Shown here piece after piece: positions 17,509-28,523 of a stretch of 57,543 bases of DNA (position 1 is its first letter; the number at the start of each line of letters is the position of its first letter). A model generated the notes under the pieces. That model made no database searches, was not told where the DNA came from, and was given only the letters and a program-made list of their open reading frames with translations. The DNA comes from Gemmatimonadota bacterium (GTDB lineage: Bacteria > Gemmatimonadota > Gemmatimonadetes > Gemmatimonadales > GWC2-71-9): the NCBI GenBank assembly GCA_003223395.1, contig QHUZ01000029.1, positions 1 to 57,543 of the forward strand, written 5' to 3'. The translations under genes were made by a program, and so were the position numbers.

Positions 17509-18428
17509 CCCTCCCGCCACGGACGCTGTGCGCGCGACTGCTTCCAGTAATCGAGCGCCGGCGTGGGCAATCCGAAATGCTGCCGTGCCGTTTCCTCGAC
17601 GCGCTCGGGCTCGTGCCGCCCGCCTTCGCGCAGCGCCTGGCGCCGCATCCGCTTCGCCAATCCCAGCGCTTTCTCACCCGCGGGGTCCAACCGGCGCGCG
17701 GCTGCGTCACTCGCGTCGGCGCCCAACGTCTCCATCACGTATTCGAACGCCACGGCCATATGTTTCTCGATATCCGAGTCGGCGAGGTCCCACCGACTCG
17801 TCCCCGCAATGACCTGAAACACCCACTGCCAGCTTTGACTCTCGGTGAGATGCACCATGCCGCGGAACAGCCGGCGATTGGTGTGCACGCTGAACAGAGT
17901 GGGCGACAGGATTTCGTCGAGATGGGCATCGCTCGCGGCGTGGTCCTTCAGGATGACGTCGCGGGCTTCGCGCGCGTACGCGTCGCCCAGATGCGTCTCG
18001 AAGCGGCTCTCCCAGTAGGAATGGCCGAGCGCGACCGTACTCGAGGTGAGCACCAGCTGGCGCGGGACGAAGAAGTTGTGCGCGATCGTGTCGGCCGCGA
18101 GGTGCGACAGGTAGCCCAGCCCAAACGCCCGGAGCGGATCGCTCGGCGCCAGGTCGAAAATCTCCTGGCCCACGTGCCACGCGTGGCAGTGCCGGCCGAC
18201 GGGCGCGTATTTCTTCGCCATCGACGTGTCGGCCGCGATGTTGCCGTAGAGGAAATCGTAGGGGAAGGCGCGAAGCAGGTCGGCGACGATGGTGGGCAGC
18301 TGGTGCAGATTGGCGAGCACCGACTCGCCCAAGAAGATGTGGGTGCCGGGCGTCCAGGCGTGCGCGACGCCGGGGAAGAGCACCAATCCGATCACGGCAA
18401 ATGCGATGGCCGCGCCGAGCTGTTTCAC
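17505..18428 (-). CDS. Exported zinc-dependent phospholipase C-like protein
   Basis: 307 residues. A signal peptide ends at AHA, leaving Trp25 as the first mature residue; in zinc phospholipase C enzymes the mature N-terminal Trp is a zinc ligand. Further likely ligands are His30, the Asp in NIAADTS, His residues in RHCHAWH, and the GYLSHLAADTIAHNFF helix. The family cleaves phospholipid head groups or binds zinc in envelope proteins. GTG start with GTGA overlap to the small membrane gene upstream. Substrate unknown. Confidence 0.8.
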   Translation of the reverse strand: MKQLGAAIAFAVIGLVLFPGVAHAWTPGTHIFLGESVLANLHQLPTIVADLLRAFPYDFLYGNIAADTSMAKKYAPVGRHCHAWHVGQEIFDLAPSDPLRAFGLGYLSHLAADTIAHNFFVPRQLVLTSSTVALGHSYWESRFETHLGDAYAREARDVILKDHAASDAHLDEILSPTLFSVHTNRRLFRGMVHLTESQSWQWVFQVIAGTSRWDLADSDIEKHMAVAFEYVMETLGADASDAAARRLDPAGEKALGLAKRMRRQALREGGRHEPERVEETARQHFGLPTPALDYWKQSRAQRPWREG

Positions 18429-18838
18429 CGTCGCTTTTTGCCCTTCAGGAGCTTGCGGCTCCAGCGCCAGACCGACAGGCCGCGGCGGACGTTCCGCATC
18501 GTCGCCGCCGCGTCGAGGGCCGTTTCTTCCAGCTCTTCCTGCACCACCTCGGCCAGCGCATCGAGCGAGGTGAGCCGCTCCTCGGCGGCATCCACGGCAC
18601 GGACAATGCGTTGCCGAACGTCGCGCGACGTGCCGACCAGGGCGTCGGCCTCGGTCCTGATCGAGCCGATCAGCTGGCGGACGTCGGCGATCGCCGGTCC
18701 CGCAAAGCCCTTGAGGGCTTTCACCGCCACCCGGACGCCGAGCGCCGCGGCAGTGATGCCGGCGGCTGTCACCAGGGCTGCGACGGCGATGATGGCGAGA
18801 CTGATCGCCGACACGACGCCGACCCAGGTTGGCAGCAT
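18425..18838 (-). CDS. Small membrane protein with coiled-coil (DUF948-like)
   Basis: 137 residues: one N-terminal membrane segment (MLPTWVGVVSAISLAIIAVAALV), then a charged amphipathic helix from about residue 40 to 110 and a basic tail (LLKGKKRR). This layout matches the DUF948-type proteins found in many bacteria, whose role is unclear. ATG 18838 shares its A with the stop of the antiporter gene upstream (TGATG), so translation is coupled. The longer reading frame upstream lies inside the antiporter and is not used. Confidence 0.72.
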   Translation of the reverse strand: MLPTWVGVVSAISLAIIAVAALVTAAGITAAALGVRVAVKALKGFAGPAIADVRQLIGSIRTEADALVGTSRDVRQRIVRAVDAAEERLTSLDALAEVVQEELEETALDAAATMRNVRRGLSVWRWSRKLLKGKKRR

Positions 18839-20022
18839 CACGTAACCTCTGCCGGTCTCGGGCGTGCTGTCAACGGGTGCACGAGCGCGAGTGCGTCCGC
18901 GGCCATGACGCTCACGAGCACGGTCACCAGCATCGGGCCGGGTGCGCCCCGTATCAGGTCGAACCCCGCGGCCAGCGCCACCGCGGTGGCGCCCTGCCGA
19001 ATGACGGAATGGGCGAACGCCGGCGGCGGCGCGAACGGCAGTGACCGCCAGACCGGATCCACTTGATCGAGGCCAAATCGCACCGTCACCCAGCGCACCA
19101 GCACACGGAGCAACGCGAGCACCGGCGCGGCGAGGAGCAGCCACGCCGTCAACGGGCGGAGCAGGGCCCCGGCGACTATAAGGAAAGTGGCGTACAACGG
19201 CCCCTCACAGCGGCTCAGCAACCCGGCGACCGCGCGGCGGACCGTTGCCGGCGAAAAGCTCATGAAGACGGCGGCCTCCAACCCGCACAGGACGAACGGT
19301 GAAAGACCGGCGACGTAGCTGAACCCGGCGCCGCAGAGGATCACGGCGAACGCCGCGATGCCGGCGTCGCGGGGTTCCGACAGCAACTCATTCCGGGCCA
19401 ACGCGACAAACAGGCCGCCGAGTGCCAGCCCTGCCACCAGCGTGAGCGCGAGGCTGCGCAACGCGACGTGGGGGTGGTACAGCGCGACTCCCAGCGTGAC
19501 GGCGCCCGCGCCGAATGCTGTATCGAGCAGCGCGTTGCGGCGGCCGAGGCGCGGGCCGCGTTGGCTGGCTGCAGTAGTCAGCGCGCCGCCGAGCACGAGG
19601 GCCGCGGGGAGCAACGGCCGGCCCCAGACTTCGGCGAGGGGCGGCAGTGCGCGCGCCACCGTCACCGCCATCACGGTTGTCACGACCAGGACTGGAAGGG
19701 CGAGCGTCGCTCCGACGAGCCAGGTGCGAGCGGAGATGCGCCGCACCATCCGCCATTCGAGGTGCGCACCGAACACCGCGCCGGTCCACCCTATGGCCAG
19801 CACGATGAGGGGTTCCAACATGCGCAGTCCCTCGGCATCGATGACGCCGAGTCCCGGTCCCAAGAGCAGGCCCAGCAGGAGGAATGGCACGCCCGTGGCG
19901 ATGAGATCGGTGAGCAGCGCGGGGTGACGGAAGGCGGGCCGCGACAGGCGCGTGACGCCGATGCCGGCGAGAATGACGAGCGCCAGCGCTAGCACGGGAT
20001 GCACGAGGGCCAACGTTCGCAA
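18838..20022 (-). CDS. Cation:proton antiporter-like integral membrane protein
   Basis: 394 residues with about 11-12 hydrophobic segments, such as VPFLLLGLLLGPGLGV, LIVLAIGWTGAVFGAHL and LLLAAPVLALLRVLV. The pattern of paired Gly-rich helices and the LGLLLGP segment resemble CPA2-type sodium/proton exchangers (Kef/NhaS). The usual double-Asp ion site is not obvious, so the transported ion is uncertain. The first codon is TTG at 20022, which is tentative; a GTG six codons later is possible. Divergent from murA. Confidence 0.72.
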   Translation of the reverse strand: MRTLALVHPVLALALVILAGIGVTRLSRPAFRHPALLTDLIATGVPFLLLGLLLGPGLGVIDAEGLRMLEPLIVLAIGWTGAVFGAHLEWRMVRRISARTWLVGATLALPVLVVTTVMAVTVARALPPLAEVWGRPLLPAALVLGGALTTAASQRGPRLGRRNALLDTAFGAGAVTLGVALYHPHVALRSLALTLVAGLALGGLFVALARNELLSEPRDAGIAAFAVILCGAGFSYVAGLSPFVLCGLEAAVFMSFSPATVRRAVAGLLSRCEGPLYATFLIVAGALLRPLTAWLLLAAPVLALLRVLVRWVTVRFGLDQVDPVWRSLPFAPPPAFAHSVIRQGATAVALAAGFDLIRGAPGPMLVTVLVSVMAADALALVHPLTARPRPAEVT

Positions 20023-20026
20023 ACGC

Positions 20027-20056
20027 TTGACGCAGGCGCAAGCGCCCCCGTAGCTT
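20027..20056 (+). promoter_or_regulatory. Promoter candidate for murA, near-leaderless
   Basis: TTGACG (20027-20032), 18-nt spacer, TAGCTT (20051-20056; only 3 of 6 match the -10 consensus). Transcription would start ~4 nt before the ATG at 20067. It lies between the divergent antiporter gene and murA. Confidence 0.4.
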
Positions 20057-20066
20057 GGGCGGACCT

Positions 20067-21374
20067 ATGCCACCGTCGTTCCGTGTCACGGGGGGGCGCC
20101 CCCTCTCGGGCACGATCCGGCCCGCCGGCAACAAAAACGCGGCCCTTCCCATCCTCGCGGCCACTCTTCTCGCCGACGGCCCGTGCCGCATCGACAACGT
20201 GCCGCGCATTCGCGACGTCGAAACCCTGCTCGCGTTGCTGCAACACGTCGGCGCGGCGGTGCAATGGCATGGAGCCAATACCGTCGAAGTCGATACCAGC
20301 CACGCCGAGCCGAAGTCGCTCGATCCCGCACTGAGTAAGGAGATCCGCGCGTCGATTCTGCTCGCGGGTCCGATGCTGGCGCGCTTTGGTCGCGTCACCC
20401 TGCCGCCGCCGGGCGGCGACATCATCGGCCGCCGGCGCGTCGATACGCACTTTTTGGCGCTCGAACGGCTCGGCGCCGAGGTCAGTGTCGGCGACGCCTA
20501 CAAGCTCGAAGGGAAGCTCAAAGGCGCCGACATCTTTCTCGATGAGCCGAGCGTCACAGGGACCGAGAACGCGCTGATGGCCGCGGTGCGAGCGAGTGGC
20601 ACCACGGTGTTGCGCAACGCGGCCTCGGAACCGCACGTCCAGGACCTCGCTCGGTTTCTCGTTTCGCTCGGCGGCGCCATCGACGGCATCGGCAGCAACA
20701 CGCTCACGATCGAGGGCCGACCGACGCTCACGGGAGCGCCGCACACCGTCGGCCCCGATCACATCGAGATCGGCTCGTTCATCGGATTGGCCGCGGTCAC
20801 CGGCGGTGCGATTACGATCGACGGCGTGCGCGGCGACGATCTGCGGTCCACCTTGCTCGCGTTCGAGCGCCTGGGCGTCCGGCCGCGACTCGATGGAGAC
20901 AAACTGATCGTGGACGCGGGTCAGGAGCGCCGGATCCGCCCCGACCTCGGCGGCCACGTCCCCAAGCTCGAAGACGGACCGTGGCCCGCGTTTCCCGCCG
21001 ACCTCATGTCCATCGCCATCGTCGTGGCGACGCAATGCGAAGGGCTGCTGCTCGTGTTCGAGAAGCTCTTCGAGTCGCGGCTGTTCTTCGTGGATAAACT
21101 GATCGGCATGGGTGCTCGCATCGTGCTCTGCGATCCGCATCGCGCCGTGATCGCGGGGCCGTCGGCCCTGCGCGGGCAGTCGGTCGAAAGTCCCGACATC
21201 CGGGCCGGTATGGCGATGCTGCTGGCGGCCCTCGCGGCCCAGGGTGATTCGGTGATCCACAACATCGGGCAGATCGAACGGGGTTACGAGCACATCGACG
21301 ACCGATTGAAGGCGCTGGGAGCACAAATCGAGAGGAATGATGGAACGATGGAACGTGGGAAAGGGAGACCGTGA
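20067..21374 (+). CDS. murA: UDP-GlcNAc 1-carboxyvinyltransferase, Asp-variant
   Basis: 435 residues. It transfers enolpyruvate to UDP-GlcNAc, the first committed step of peptidoglycan synthesis. Family marks are [10 protein letters not shown] with catalytic Lys23, [15 protein letters not shown], and the active-site loop. In the loop the usual Cys of PGGC is Asp118 ([13 protein letters not shown]). Cys-to-Asp MurA enzymes, as in mycobacteria, work but are not alkylated by fosfomycin. The start at 20067 (MPPSFRV) fits the family better than the ATG at 20055. The last ~13 residues (from about [11 protein letters not shown]) are encoded by an octamer array. Confidence 0.96.
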   Translation: MPPSFRVTGGRPLSGTIRPAGNKNAALPILAATLLADGPCRIDNVPRIRDVETLLALLQHVGAAVQWHGANTVEVDTSHAEPKSLDPALSKEIRASILLAGPMLARFGRVTLPPPGGDIIGRRRVDTHFLALERLGAEVSVGDAYKLEGKLKGADIFLDEPSVTGTENALMAAVRASGTTVLRNAASEPHVQDLARFLVSLGGAIDGIGSNTLTIEGRPTLTGAPHTVGPDHIEIGSFIGLAAVTGGAITIDGVRGDDLRSTLLAFERLGVRPRLDGDKLIVDAGQERRIRPDLGGHVPKLEDGPWPAFPADLMSIAIVVATQCEGLLLVFEKLFESRLFFVDKLIGMGARIVLCDPHRAVIAGPSALRGQSVESPDIRAGMAMLLAALAAQGDSVIHNIGQIERGYEHIDDRLKALGAQIERNDGTMERGKGRP

Positions 21375-21422
21375 GCAAGACATCACAGCCCATTCCATCA
21401 TTCCAACATTCCAACATTCCGT
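21332..21422. repeat. Inverted pair of octamer arrays across the murA/YfiH junction
   Basis: Left arm: units GATGGAAC, GATGGAAC, GTGGGAAA (21339-21362, preceded by GAGGAAT). Right arm: CATTCCAT, CATTCCAA, CATTCCAA, CATTCCGT (21391-21422). The arms are largely complementary and could fold into a long hairpin. They encode the MurA tail and the first residues of the next protein. Confidence 0.75.
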
Positions 21423-22153
21423 CGCTCGCCGAAATCTCGACCGGCGATGCCGCAGTCCCGCGTCTCGAGCTCATGGAATGGTCCCAGCGCTACGGCGTTG
21501 TCGCCGGAATCACGACCCGGCCTCTCAGCCTGGGGTTGTGGAGCGACGAGCCGGTCGGCCAGGTGATCGGGCGGTGGCGCGCGTTCCGCGCCGCGTTCGG
21601 CGCGCGCTTTCCAGTGACGGTACTGGCGCATCAGGTGCACGGTACCGACGTGCGTTGGCACGAGGCGCTGCCCGACGGGTGGCTCATCCTCGACGGCGTC
21701 GATGGACACGCGACCAACGAGCGCGGCATGCTGCTCACCGTCACCGTCGCCGACTGTATTCCGGTGTACCTCACGGTCCCGCAGAAGGGTGCGATCGCGC
21801 TGATCCACGCGGGATGGCGCGGGACCGCCGACGGCATCCTCGAGCAATGTGTGGAGCTCCTCAAGTGGCGCGGCTTTGCCAAGGCGAGCGATATTGTAAT
21901 GCATTGCGGCGTCGGAATTTGTGGCAAGTGTTATGAAGTTGGTTCTGAAGTCGCCGTGCGGTTTGGACTGAGCGGAACGGTCCAGCTCGACCTCCGCGCG
22001 ATCCTGACACAGCAGGCGAAGGCCTTGGGGATCGGGGAGGTCACGGTCTCGCCGTGGTGCAGCGCGGAGGAGCGGGACCGGTTCTATTCGCATCGCGCGT
22101 CGCGCGGACGGGATGGCCGGATGGTCGCGTACCTCGGTCGCGCACTCGGTTGA
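21371..22153 (+). CDS. pgeF: YfiH/LACC1-family protein (peptidoglycan editing factor / purine nucleoside phosphorylase family)
   Basis: 260 residues. The copper/zinc-site motifs of the family are present: [15 protein letters not shown] and IHAGWRGT, followed by [10 protein letters not shown]. Homologues are described as multicopper-oxidase-like, purine nucleoside phosphorylases, or factors that remove mis-incorporated muropeptides; the last fits its coupling to murA. GTG 21371 overlaps the murA stop (GTGA). The first ~20 residues ([17 protein letters not shown]) are encoded by the repeat and look non-conserved. Confidence 0.88.
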   Translation: MSKTSQPIPSFQHSNIPSLAEISTGDAAVPRLELMEWSQRYGVVAGITTRPLSLGLWSDEPVGQVIGRWRAFRAAFGARFPVTVLAHQVHGTDVRWHEALPDGWLILDGVDGHATNERGMLLTVTVADCIPVYLTVPQKGAIALIHAGWRGTADGILEQCVELLKWRGFAKASDIVMHCGVGICGKCYEVGSEVAVRFGLSGTVQLDLRAILTQQAKALGIGEVTVSPWCSAEERDRFYSHRASRGRDGRMVAYLGRALG

Positions 22154-22177
22154 CATAGGGGAGCGCCCGGCTACATT
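22150..22177 (+). promoter_or_regulatory. Promoter for the rimP-nusA-infB operon
   Basis: Perfect -35 TTGACA (22150-22155), 16-nt spacer, TACATT (22172-22177). Transcription would start near 22184, just before the hairpin and T tract that precede rimP. Confidence 0.65.
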
Positions 22178-22188
22178 CCCACCCTGCA

Positions 22189-22218
22189 GCGGGCGAAGTT
22201 CGGCCCGCGCTTTTTTTT
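22189..22218 (+). terminator. Leader terminator/attenuator directly before rimP
   Basis: GCGGGC (22189-22194) pairs with GCCCGC (22203-22208), followed by GC and eight T residues (22211-22218). The rimP ATG is at 22220, one base after the T tract. Because the promoter at 22150 starts transcription just upstream, the hairpin is in the new RNA's first 30 nt and would act as an attenuator. In E. coli, NusA controls the equivalent operon in its leader. Confidence 0.7.
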
Positions 22219-22219
22219 C

Positions 22220-22675
22220 ATGCTTACTGAGAGTCTTGTCGAGGCCTTCCGGACCCGGCTCGAAGTATTGGGGTTCGATCTGGCCGACCTGCGCATCGGC
22301 GGTACGCCGAATCGACCGCTCGTCCAAGTCCGCATTGACTGTCCGCCACGGAACGTCACTGTCGAAGACTGCAGCCGGGTCAGTCGGGCGCTCGAACAAT
22401 GGCTCGATGTCGGCGGTCCCCTGGGCAATAAGTATGTCTTGGAGGTGTCGAGCCCGGGGATCGAACGGCCCGTGCGCTGGCATCGCCATTGGGTCCAGTT
22501 CGTGGGCAAGGATGTGAACGTCAAGATCGCTGGACTTGGTCGTGTACTCGCCCGGATCGTGGCGGTGCCGGATCAGGAAACGGTGGTTCTGGCGCCGCAA
22601 GGTGGCCCCGAGCGGCCGTATCGGTTCGACGAGATCCGTGATGCCCGCTTAGCCAGCGACACTGAAGACCGATGA
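22220..22675 (+). CDS. rimP: Ribosome maturation factor RimP
   Basis: 151 residues. It helps assemble the 30S subunit. Typical features: N-terminal alpha/beta domain with VEAFRTRLEVLGFDLADL, then YVLEVSSPGIERPV, the family signature, and an SH3-like C-terminal domain. No Shine-Dalgarno is possible directly upstream because the T tract abuts the ATG. The last residues (SDTEDR) are encoded by a heptamer array that continues to the nusA start. Confidence 0.94.
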   Translation: MLTESLVEAFRTRLEVLGFDLADLRIGGTPNRPLVQVRIDCPPRNVTVEDCSRVSRALEQWLDVGGPLGNKYVLEVSSPGIERPVRWHRHWVQFVGKDVNVKIAGLGRVLARIVAVPDQETVVLAPQGGPERPYRFDEIRDARLASDTEDR

Positions 22676-22695
22676 CTGAGGACTGAGGACACTGA
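22661..22695. repeat. Tandem heptamer array at the rimP/nusA junction
   Basis: Five 7-nt units: ACTGAAG, ACCGATG, ACTGAGG, ACTGAGG, ACACTGA. The array encodes the RimP tail, contains its stop, and supplies the GAGG that serves as ribosome site for nusA (ATG 22695). Confidence 0.6.
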
Positions 22696-24047
22696 TGGCC
22701 AACGCAACCGACGTCGTCTCGGCAATTCGAGAACTGACCAACACGAAGCAGCTCGAACGCGGCGAGCTGATCGACCTGCTCAAGGACGGCCTGCACGCCG
22801 CCCTCGTGAAGCGGTACGGCCCCAACGTCCGTGCCGAGATCGGGATCGACGAGATGAAGGGATCGATCCGGATTGTCGTGCTGAAGACGGTCGTCGAGGC
22901 CGTCGAGGACCCTGGCACCCAGATCACCCTGGAGGAAGCCCGCTTCGAAGACGCCGACTTCCAACCCGGGGATGTGCTGGAAGAAGAGGTGCCGTTCGAG
23001 CAGTTCGGGCGCACCGCGGTGCAGGCCGCGAAGCAGCGCATCATCCAGCGCGTCCGCGAAGGCGAGCGCACCCGCATCCGCGAGGAGTTCTCCGGCAAGG
23101 TCGGCGAATTGCTCTCCGGCGAGGTCCAGCAGATCGAGCGCGGCAAGATCGTCGTCATGCTCAACAAGTTCCGGGAAGCGGAGGCGATCATCCCCTATCG
23201 CGACCAGAATCATCGCGAGCACTTCCATCAGGGCGATACGATTCGCGCGGTCTTGAAGCGCATCGAGGAAACACCGAAAGGCCCCCGACTCATTCTGTCG
23301 CGCGCGGACCCGCTGTTCGTCAAAGCGCTGTTCAAGCTGGAAGTCCCCGAGATTCAGCAGCAGATCGTCGAGATCCGCGCTACGGCGCGGGAAGCGGGCA
23401 GTCGCACCAAGATCGCGGTCTGGTCGCGCGACGACGGGATCGATCCGGTCGGCGCCTGCGTGGGCCTGAAGGGCTCGCGCGTGCAGGCCGTCGTGAATGA
23501 GCTGAACGGTGAGCGCATCGACATCGTGCCGTGGTCGTCCGATCCGGAGCGCTTTGCCAAGCTGTCGCTCGCTCCGGCCCGCGTCGCCCGCGTCTTCTCC
23601 GACCCCGAGTCGAAAACGATTCAGGCGATCGTCGATGAGGACCAGCTGTCGCTCGCGATCGGCCGGAACGGCCAGAATGTGCGTCTCGCCTCCGAGCTCA
23701 CGGGCTGGAAAGTCGATCTCTACTCGAGCCGCGAATGGCTGGAGCGCGGCGGCGAGGGCCCGCTGTTCGCTCCGTTGCCCCCGGCCGATCAATCCGTTAC
23801 GCAGGTGGCGCTCTCAGAAATGAAAGGCCTGTCGCCCGAGCTGGTTGCGGTGCTCGAGCAGGCCGGGAAGAAGACGTTGCAGGACATTCTCGATCTCGAG
23901 CGCGAGGATGTTGACCGCATCCCGGGCATGACGCCCGATCTCGCCGAGAAGATGATGGCCTTCCTCAATGAGATGACCGAGGAGGGCGGTGAAGAGGAAG
24001 AGCCGGGGGCGGCGAGTCCTGACGCCGGGACGCCGACCGCGGCGTGA
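22695..24047 (+). CDS. nusA: Transcription termination/antitermination factor NusA
   Basis: 450 residues. NusA binds RNA polymerase and RNA and modulates pausing, termination and rRNA antitermination. Domains in order: N-terminal polymerase-binding domain (~1-130), S1 domain (~135-205, [17 protein letters not shown]), KH1 and KH2 (~210-350, with [12 protein letters not shown] and [12 protein letters not shown]), and a C-terminal helix-hairpin-helix segment ([11 protein letters not shown]...[14 protein letters not shown]). It may feed back on the hairpin before rimP. Confidence 0.97.
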   Translation: MANATDVVSAIRELTNTKQLERGELIDLLKDGLHAALVKRYGPNVRAEIGIDEMKGSIRIVVLKTVVEAVEDPGTQITLEEARFEDADFQPGDVLEEEVPFEQFGRTAVQAAKQRIIQRVREGERTRIREEFSGKVGELLSGEVQQIERGKIVVMLNKFREAEAIIPYRDQNHREHFHQGDTIRAVLKRIEETPKGPRLILSRADPLFVKALFKLEVPEIQQQIVEIRATAREAGSRTKIAVWSRDDGIDPVGACVGLKGSRVQAVVNELNGERIDIVPWSSDPERFAKLSLAPARVARVFSDPESKTIQAIVDEDQLSLAIGRNGQNVRLASELTGWKVDLYSSREWLERGGEGPLFAPLPPADQSVTQVALSEMKGLSPELVAVLEQAGKKTLQDILDLEREDVDRIPGMTPDLAEKMMAFLNEMTEEGGEEEEPGAASPDAGTPTAA

Positions 24048-24340
24048 ACACGCGCATCACCCGCTTGCTCGGCCTGGGCCTGCGCGCGGGGAATGTCGTC
24101 GTCGGAGTGGCAGGGGTCAGAGCAGGATTGCAGCGCGGAAAGTTGGCGTGCGTGGTGCTGGCGGAGGATGCCGGCCAGCGCACGATCGAAAAAGTGGCGC
24201 GGCTCGCGGAGGCCAAGAGTATCCCGGTGCTTCGCGGCCCGGTCGCCGCGGAGTTGGGCGAGGGGCTCGGCAGGCCGCCCGTTCAGGCGGTTGGGGTGGC
24301 TGATCCGGCGCTCGCGCGCGGACTGATGGCAGACGGCTGA
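24044..24340 (+). CDS. L7Ae/L30e-fold RNA-binding protein (YlxQ-like)
   Basis: 98 residues, GTG start overlapping the nusA stop (GTGA). The sequence ITRLLGLGLRAGNVVVGVAGVRAGLQRGKLACVVLAEDA is the L7Ae/L30e pattern, which binds kink-turn RNA. YlxQ-type genes sit between nusA and infB in many bacteria, as here. The stop and last residues lie in a 14-nt direct repeat. Exact role unknown. Confidence 0.85.
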   Translation: MNTRITRLLGLGLRAGNVVVGVAGVRAGLQRGKLACVVLAEDAGQRTIEKVARLAEAKSIPVLRGPVAAELGEGLGRPPVQAVGVADPALARGLMADG

Positions 24341-24350
24341 TGGCAGATAG
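24323..24350. repeat. Direct repeat of 14-nt period at ylxQ/infB junction
   Basis: CTGATGGCAGA occurs at 24323-24333 and again at 24337-24347, giving units CTGATGGCAGACGG and CTGATGGCAGATAG. It creates two alternative ATG codons before infB. Confidence 0.55.
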
Positions 24351-24363
24351 CGGAGGAGTACGA

Positions 24364-27026
<2,663 letters not shown>

Positions 27027-27030
<4 letters not shown>

Positions 27031-27308
27031 TCGTGGGGGTCATGGTGTGGGAGCTGCATCTTCCGGCGTGCCAGTCGCTGAAGGACAAGCGCACGATCGT
27101 GAAGAGCCTGAAGGATCGGATGCACAACCGCTTCAACGTGTCGGTCGCGGAAACGGGGCATCACGAGCTGTGGCAGCGCACCGAGCTGACGGCCGCGGTG
27201 GTGAGCACCGACCGGCGCCACGCCGAGAGCGTGCTGCGCGAGGCGGACCAGCTGGTGGCCGGGGCGGACGGTGCGCGCATCGTGGACACCAGCACGAGCT
27301 ATCTCTGA
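27027..27308 (+). CDS. DUF503 family protein (YlxP-like)
   Basis: 93 residues, GTG start with GTGA overlap to infB. Matches the DUF503 pattern: GVMVWELHLPACQSLKDKRTIVKSLKDR, then FNVSVAETGHHELWQR. Genes of this family are usually placed between infB and rbfA, as here. Biochemical role unknown; linked by context to ribosome biogenesis. Confidence 0.88.
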
Positions 27309-27309
27309 G

Positions 27310-27666
27310 ATGAAGCGTCGCAGCCATCGTCCCGAGCGCGTGAGCGAGATGATCCGCCACGCCGTGGGCGTGTTCCTCACCGGCGACGTGCGCGATCCGC
27401 GGATCGGGTTCGTCACGGTCACCGGCGTCGAGGTCTCGCCCGATCTCTCGCATGCCAACGTGCGCGTCAGCGTCATGGGCTCCGACGAAGAGAAGGCGAA
27501 GTCGCTCGAGGGATTGGCGAGCGCCGCACGGTTTCTGCGGGCGCAGCTGTCGAAGGAGCTGAATTTGCGGACGAGCCCCGAGCTGCATTTCCATCTGGAC
27601 CGTGGAATCGAGCACGCGCAGCACATCGATCGCGTGTTGAAGGAGCTGAAGGAGACGGACGACTGA
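27310..27666 (+). CDS. rbfA: Ribosome-binding factor A
   Basis: 118 residues. It binds the 30S subunit during late assembly and cold adaptation. Start ATG 27310 gives MKRRSHRPERVSEMIRHAV, matching the family; VRDPRIGFVTVTGVEVSPDLSHANVRVSV is the KH-like core. Ends with a repeated Glu/Lys tail. One base separates it from the stop of the DUF503 gene. Confidence 0.95.
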   Translation: MKRRSHRPERVSEMIRHAVGVFLTGDVRDPRIGFVTVTGVEVSPDLSHANVRVSVMGSDEEKAKSLEGLASAARFLRAQLSKELNLRTSPELHFHLDRGIEHAQHIDRVLKELKETDD

Positions 27667-28523
27667 AAAACGGTGGGCTCGTCCTGGTGGCCAAGCCGGC
27701 CGGTCCCACATCCCATGATGTCGTCGACATCGTCCGCCGCGCGCTCGGCGAACAGCGCGTGGGACACCTCGGCACGCTGGACCCGTTCGCCAAGGGGCTG
27801 CTGGTCCTGGTCGTCGGGCGGGCGACGCGGCTCGCGCCGTTCGCGGGGGAGTGGCCGAAGACGTACGAAGGCGTCATCCGGCTCGGCGTCACGACCGACA
27901 CCGACGACCTGACGGGTGCCGTGGTGGCGACCGCGCCGTGGACGGCCATCACGCCCGCACAACTCGCGGACGTGATCGGCGGATTCCGCGGCACCTACGA
28001 GCAGCGGCCGCCGGCCTACTCGGCGGTGAAGATCGAGGGAGAGCGGGCGTACCGGCGCGCGCGCCGGGGTGAAGTCGTCAAGCCCGAGCCGCGGCCCGTC
28101 GAGATCCGCGAGCTGGAGATCGTCGAAGCGGCAGTGCCCGATCTACAGTTTCGGGCGACGGTCAGCGCCGGGACCTACGTGCGGTCGCTGGCGCGCGACA
28201 TCGGGGCAAAGCTCGGGTGCGGCGCCCATCTCACGGCACTGCGGCGCACGGCGGTCGGGCCGCTGCTGCTCGCCGATGCGGTGGCGCCCGAAGCGGTCAC
28301 GCCGGCGGCGTTGCAGGATGCGGCGGTCCTGGTCGCGCATCTGGCGCGCCGGCAGGTAGATAAGAAGGAACGGGATGCAGTCCAGCACGGGCGCGCGATT
28401 CCAAGCGTCCGGATGGCTGACGCAGGGCAGCCGACGGCCATTTTCGAAGGCGCCGAGCTTCTAGCCATAGCCGACCAGGTGGGCGACCTTCTGAAGCCGC
28501 GTGTGGTCGTGGCGGACGACTGA
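27663..28523 (+). CDS. truB: tRNA pseudouridine(55) synthase, probable CTG start
   Basis: 286 residues if it starts at CTG 27663. It makes pseudouridine 55 in the T loop of tRNAs. The active site motif GHLGTLDPFAKGLL has catalytic Asp40, and KPAGPTSHD is the N-terminal signature. No ATG, GTG or TTG lies before that signature at the expected distance: the first is GTG 27687, which would remove the first strand (KNGGLVLV). CTG 27663 overlaps the rbfA stop as CTGA and has GGAGA 8 nt upstream, so it fits best. If CTG is not used, the protein begins at 27687. Confidence 0.93.
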   Translation: MKNGGLVLVAKPAGPTSHDVVDIVRRALGEQRVGHLGTLDPFAKGLLVLVVGRATRLAPFAGEWPKTYEGVIRLGVTTDTDDLTGAVVATAPWTAITPAQLADVIGGFRGTYEQRPPAYSAVKIEGERAYRRARRGEVVKPEPRPVEIRELEIVEAAVPDLQFRATVSAGTYVRSLARDIGAKLGCGAHLTALRRTAVGPLLLADAVAPEAVTPAALQDAAVLVAHLARRQVDKKERDAVQHGRAIPSVRMADAGQPTAIFEGAELLAIADQVGDLLKPRVVVADD

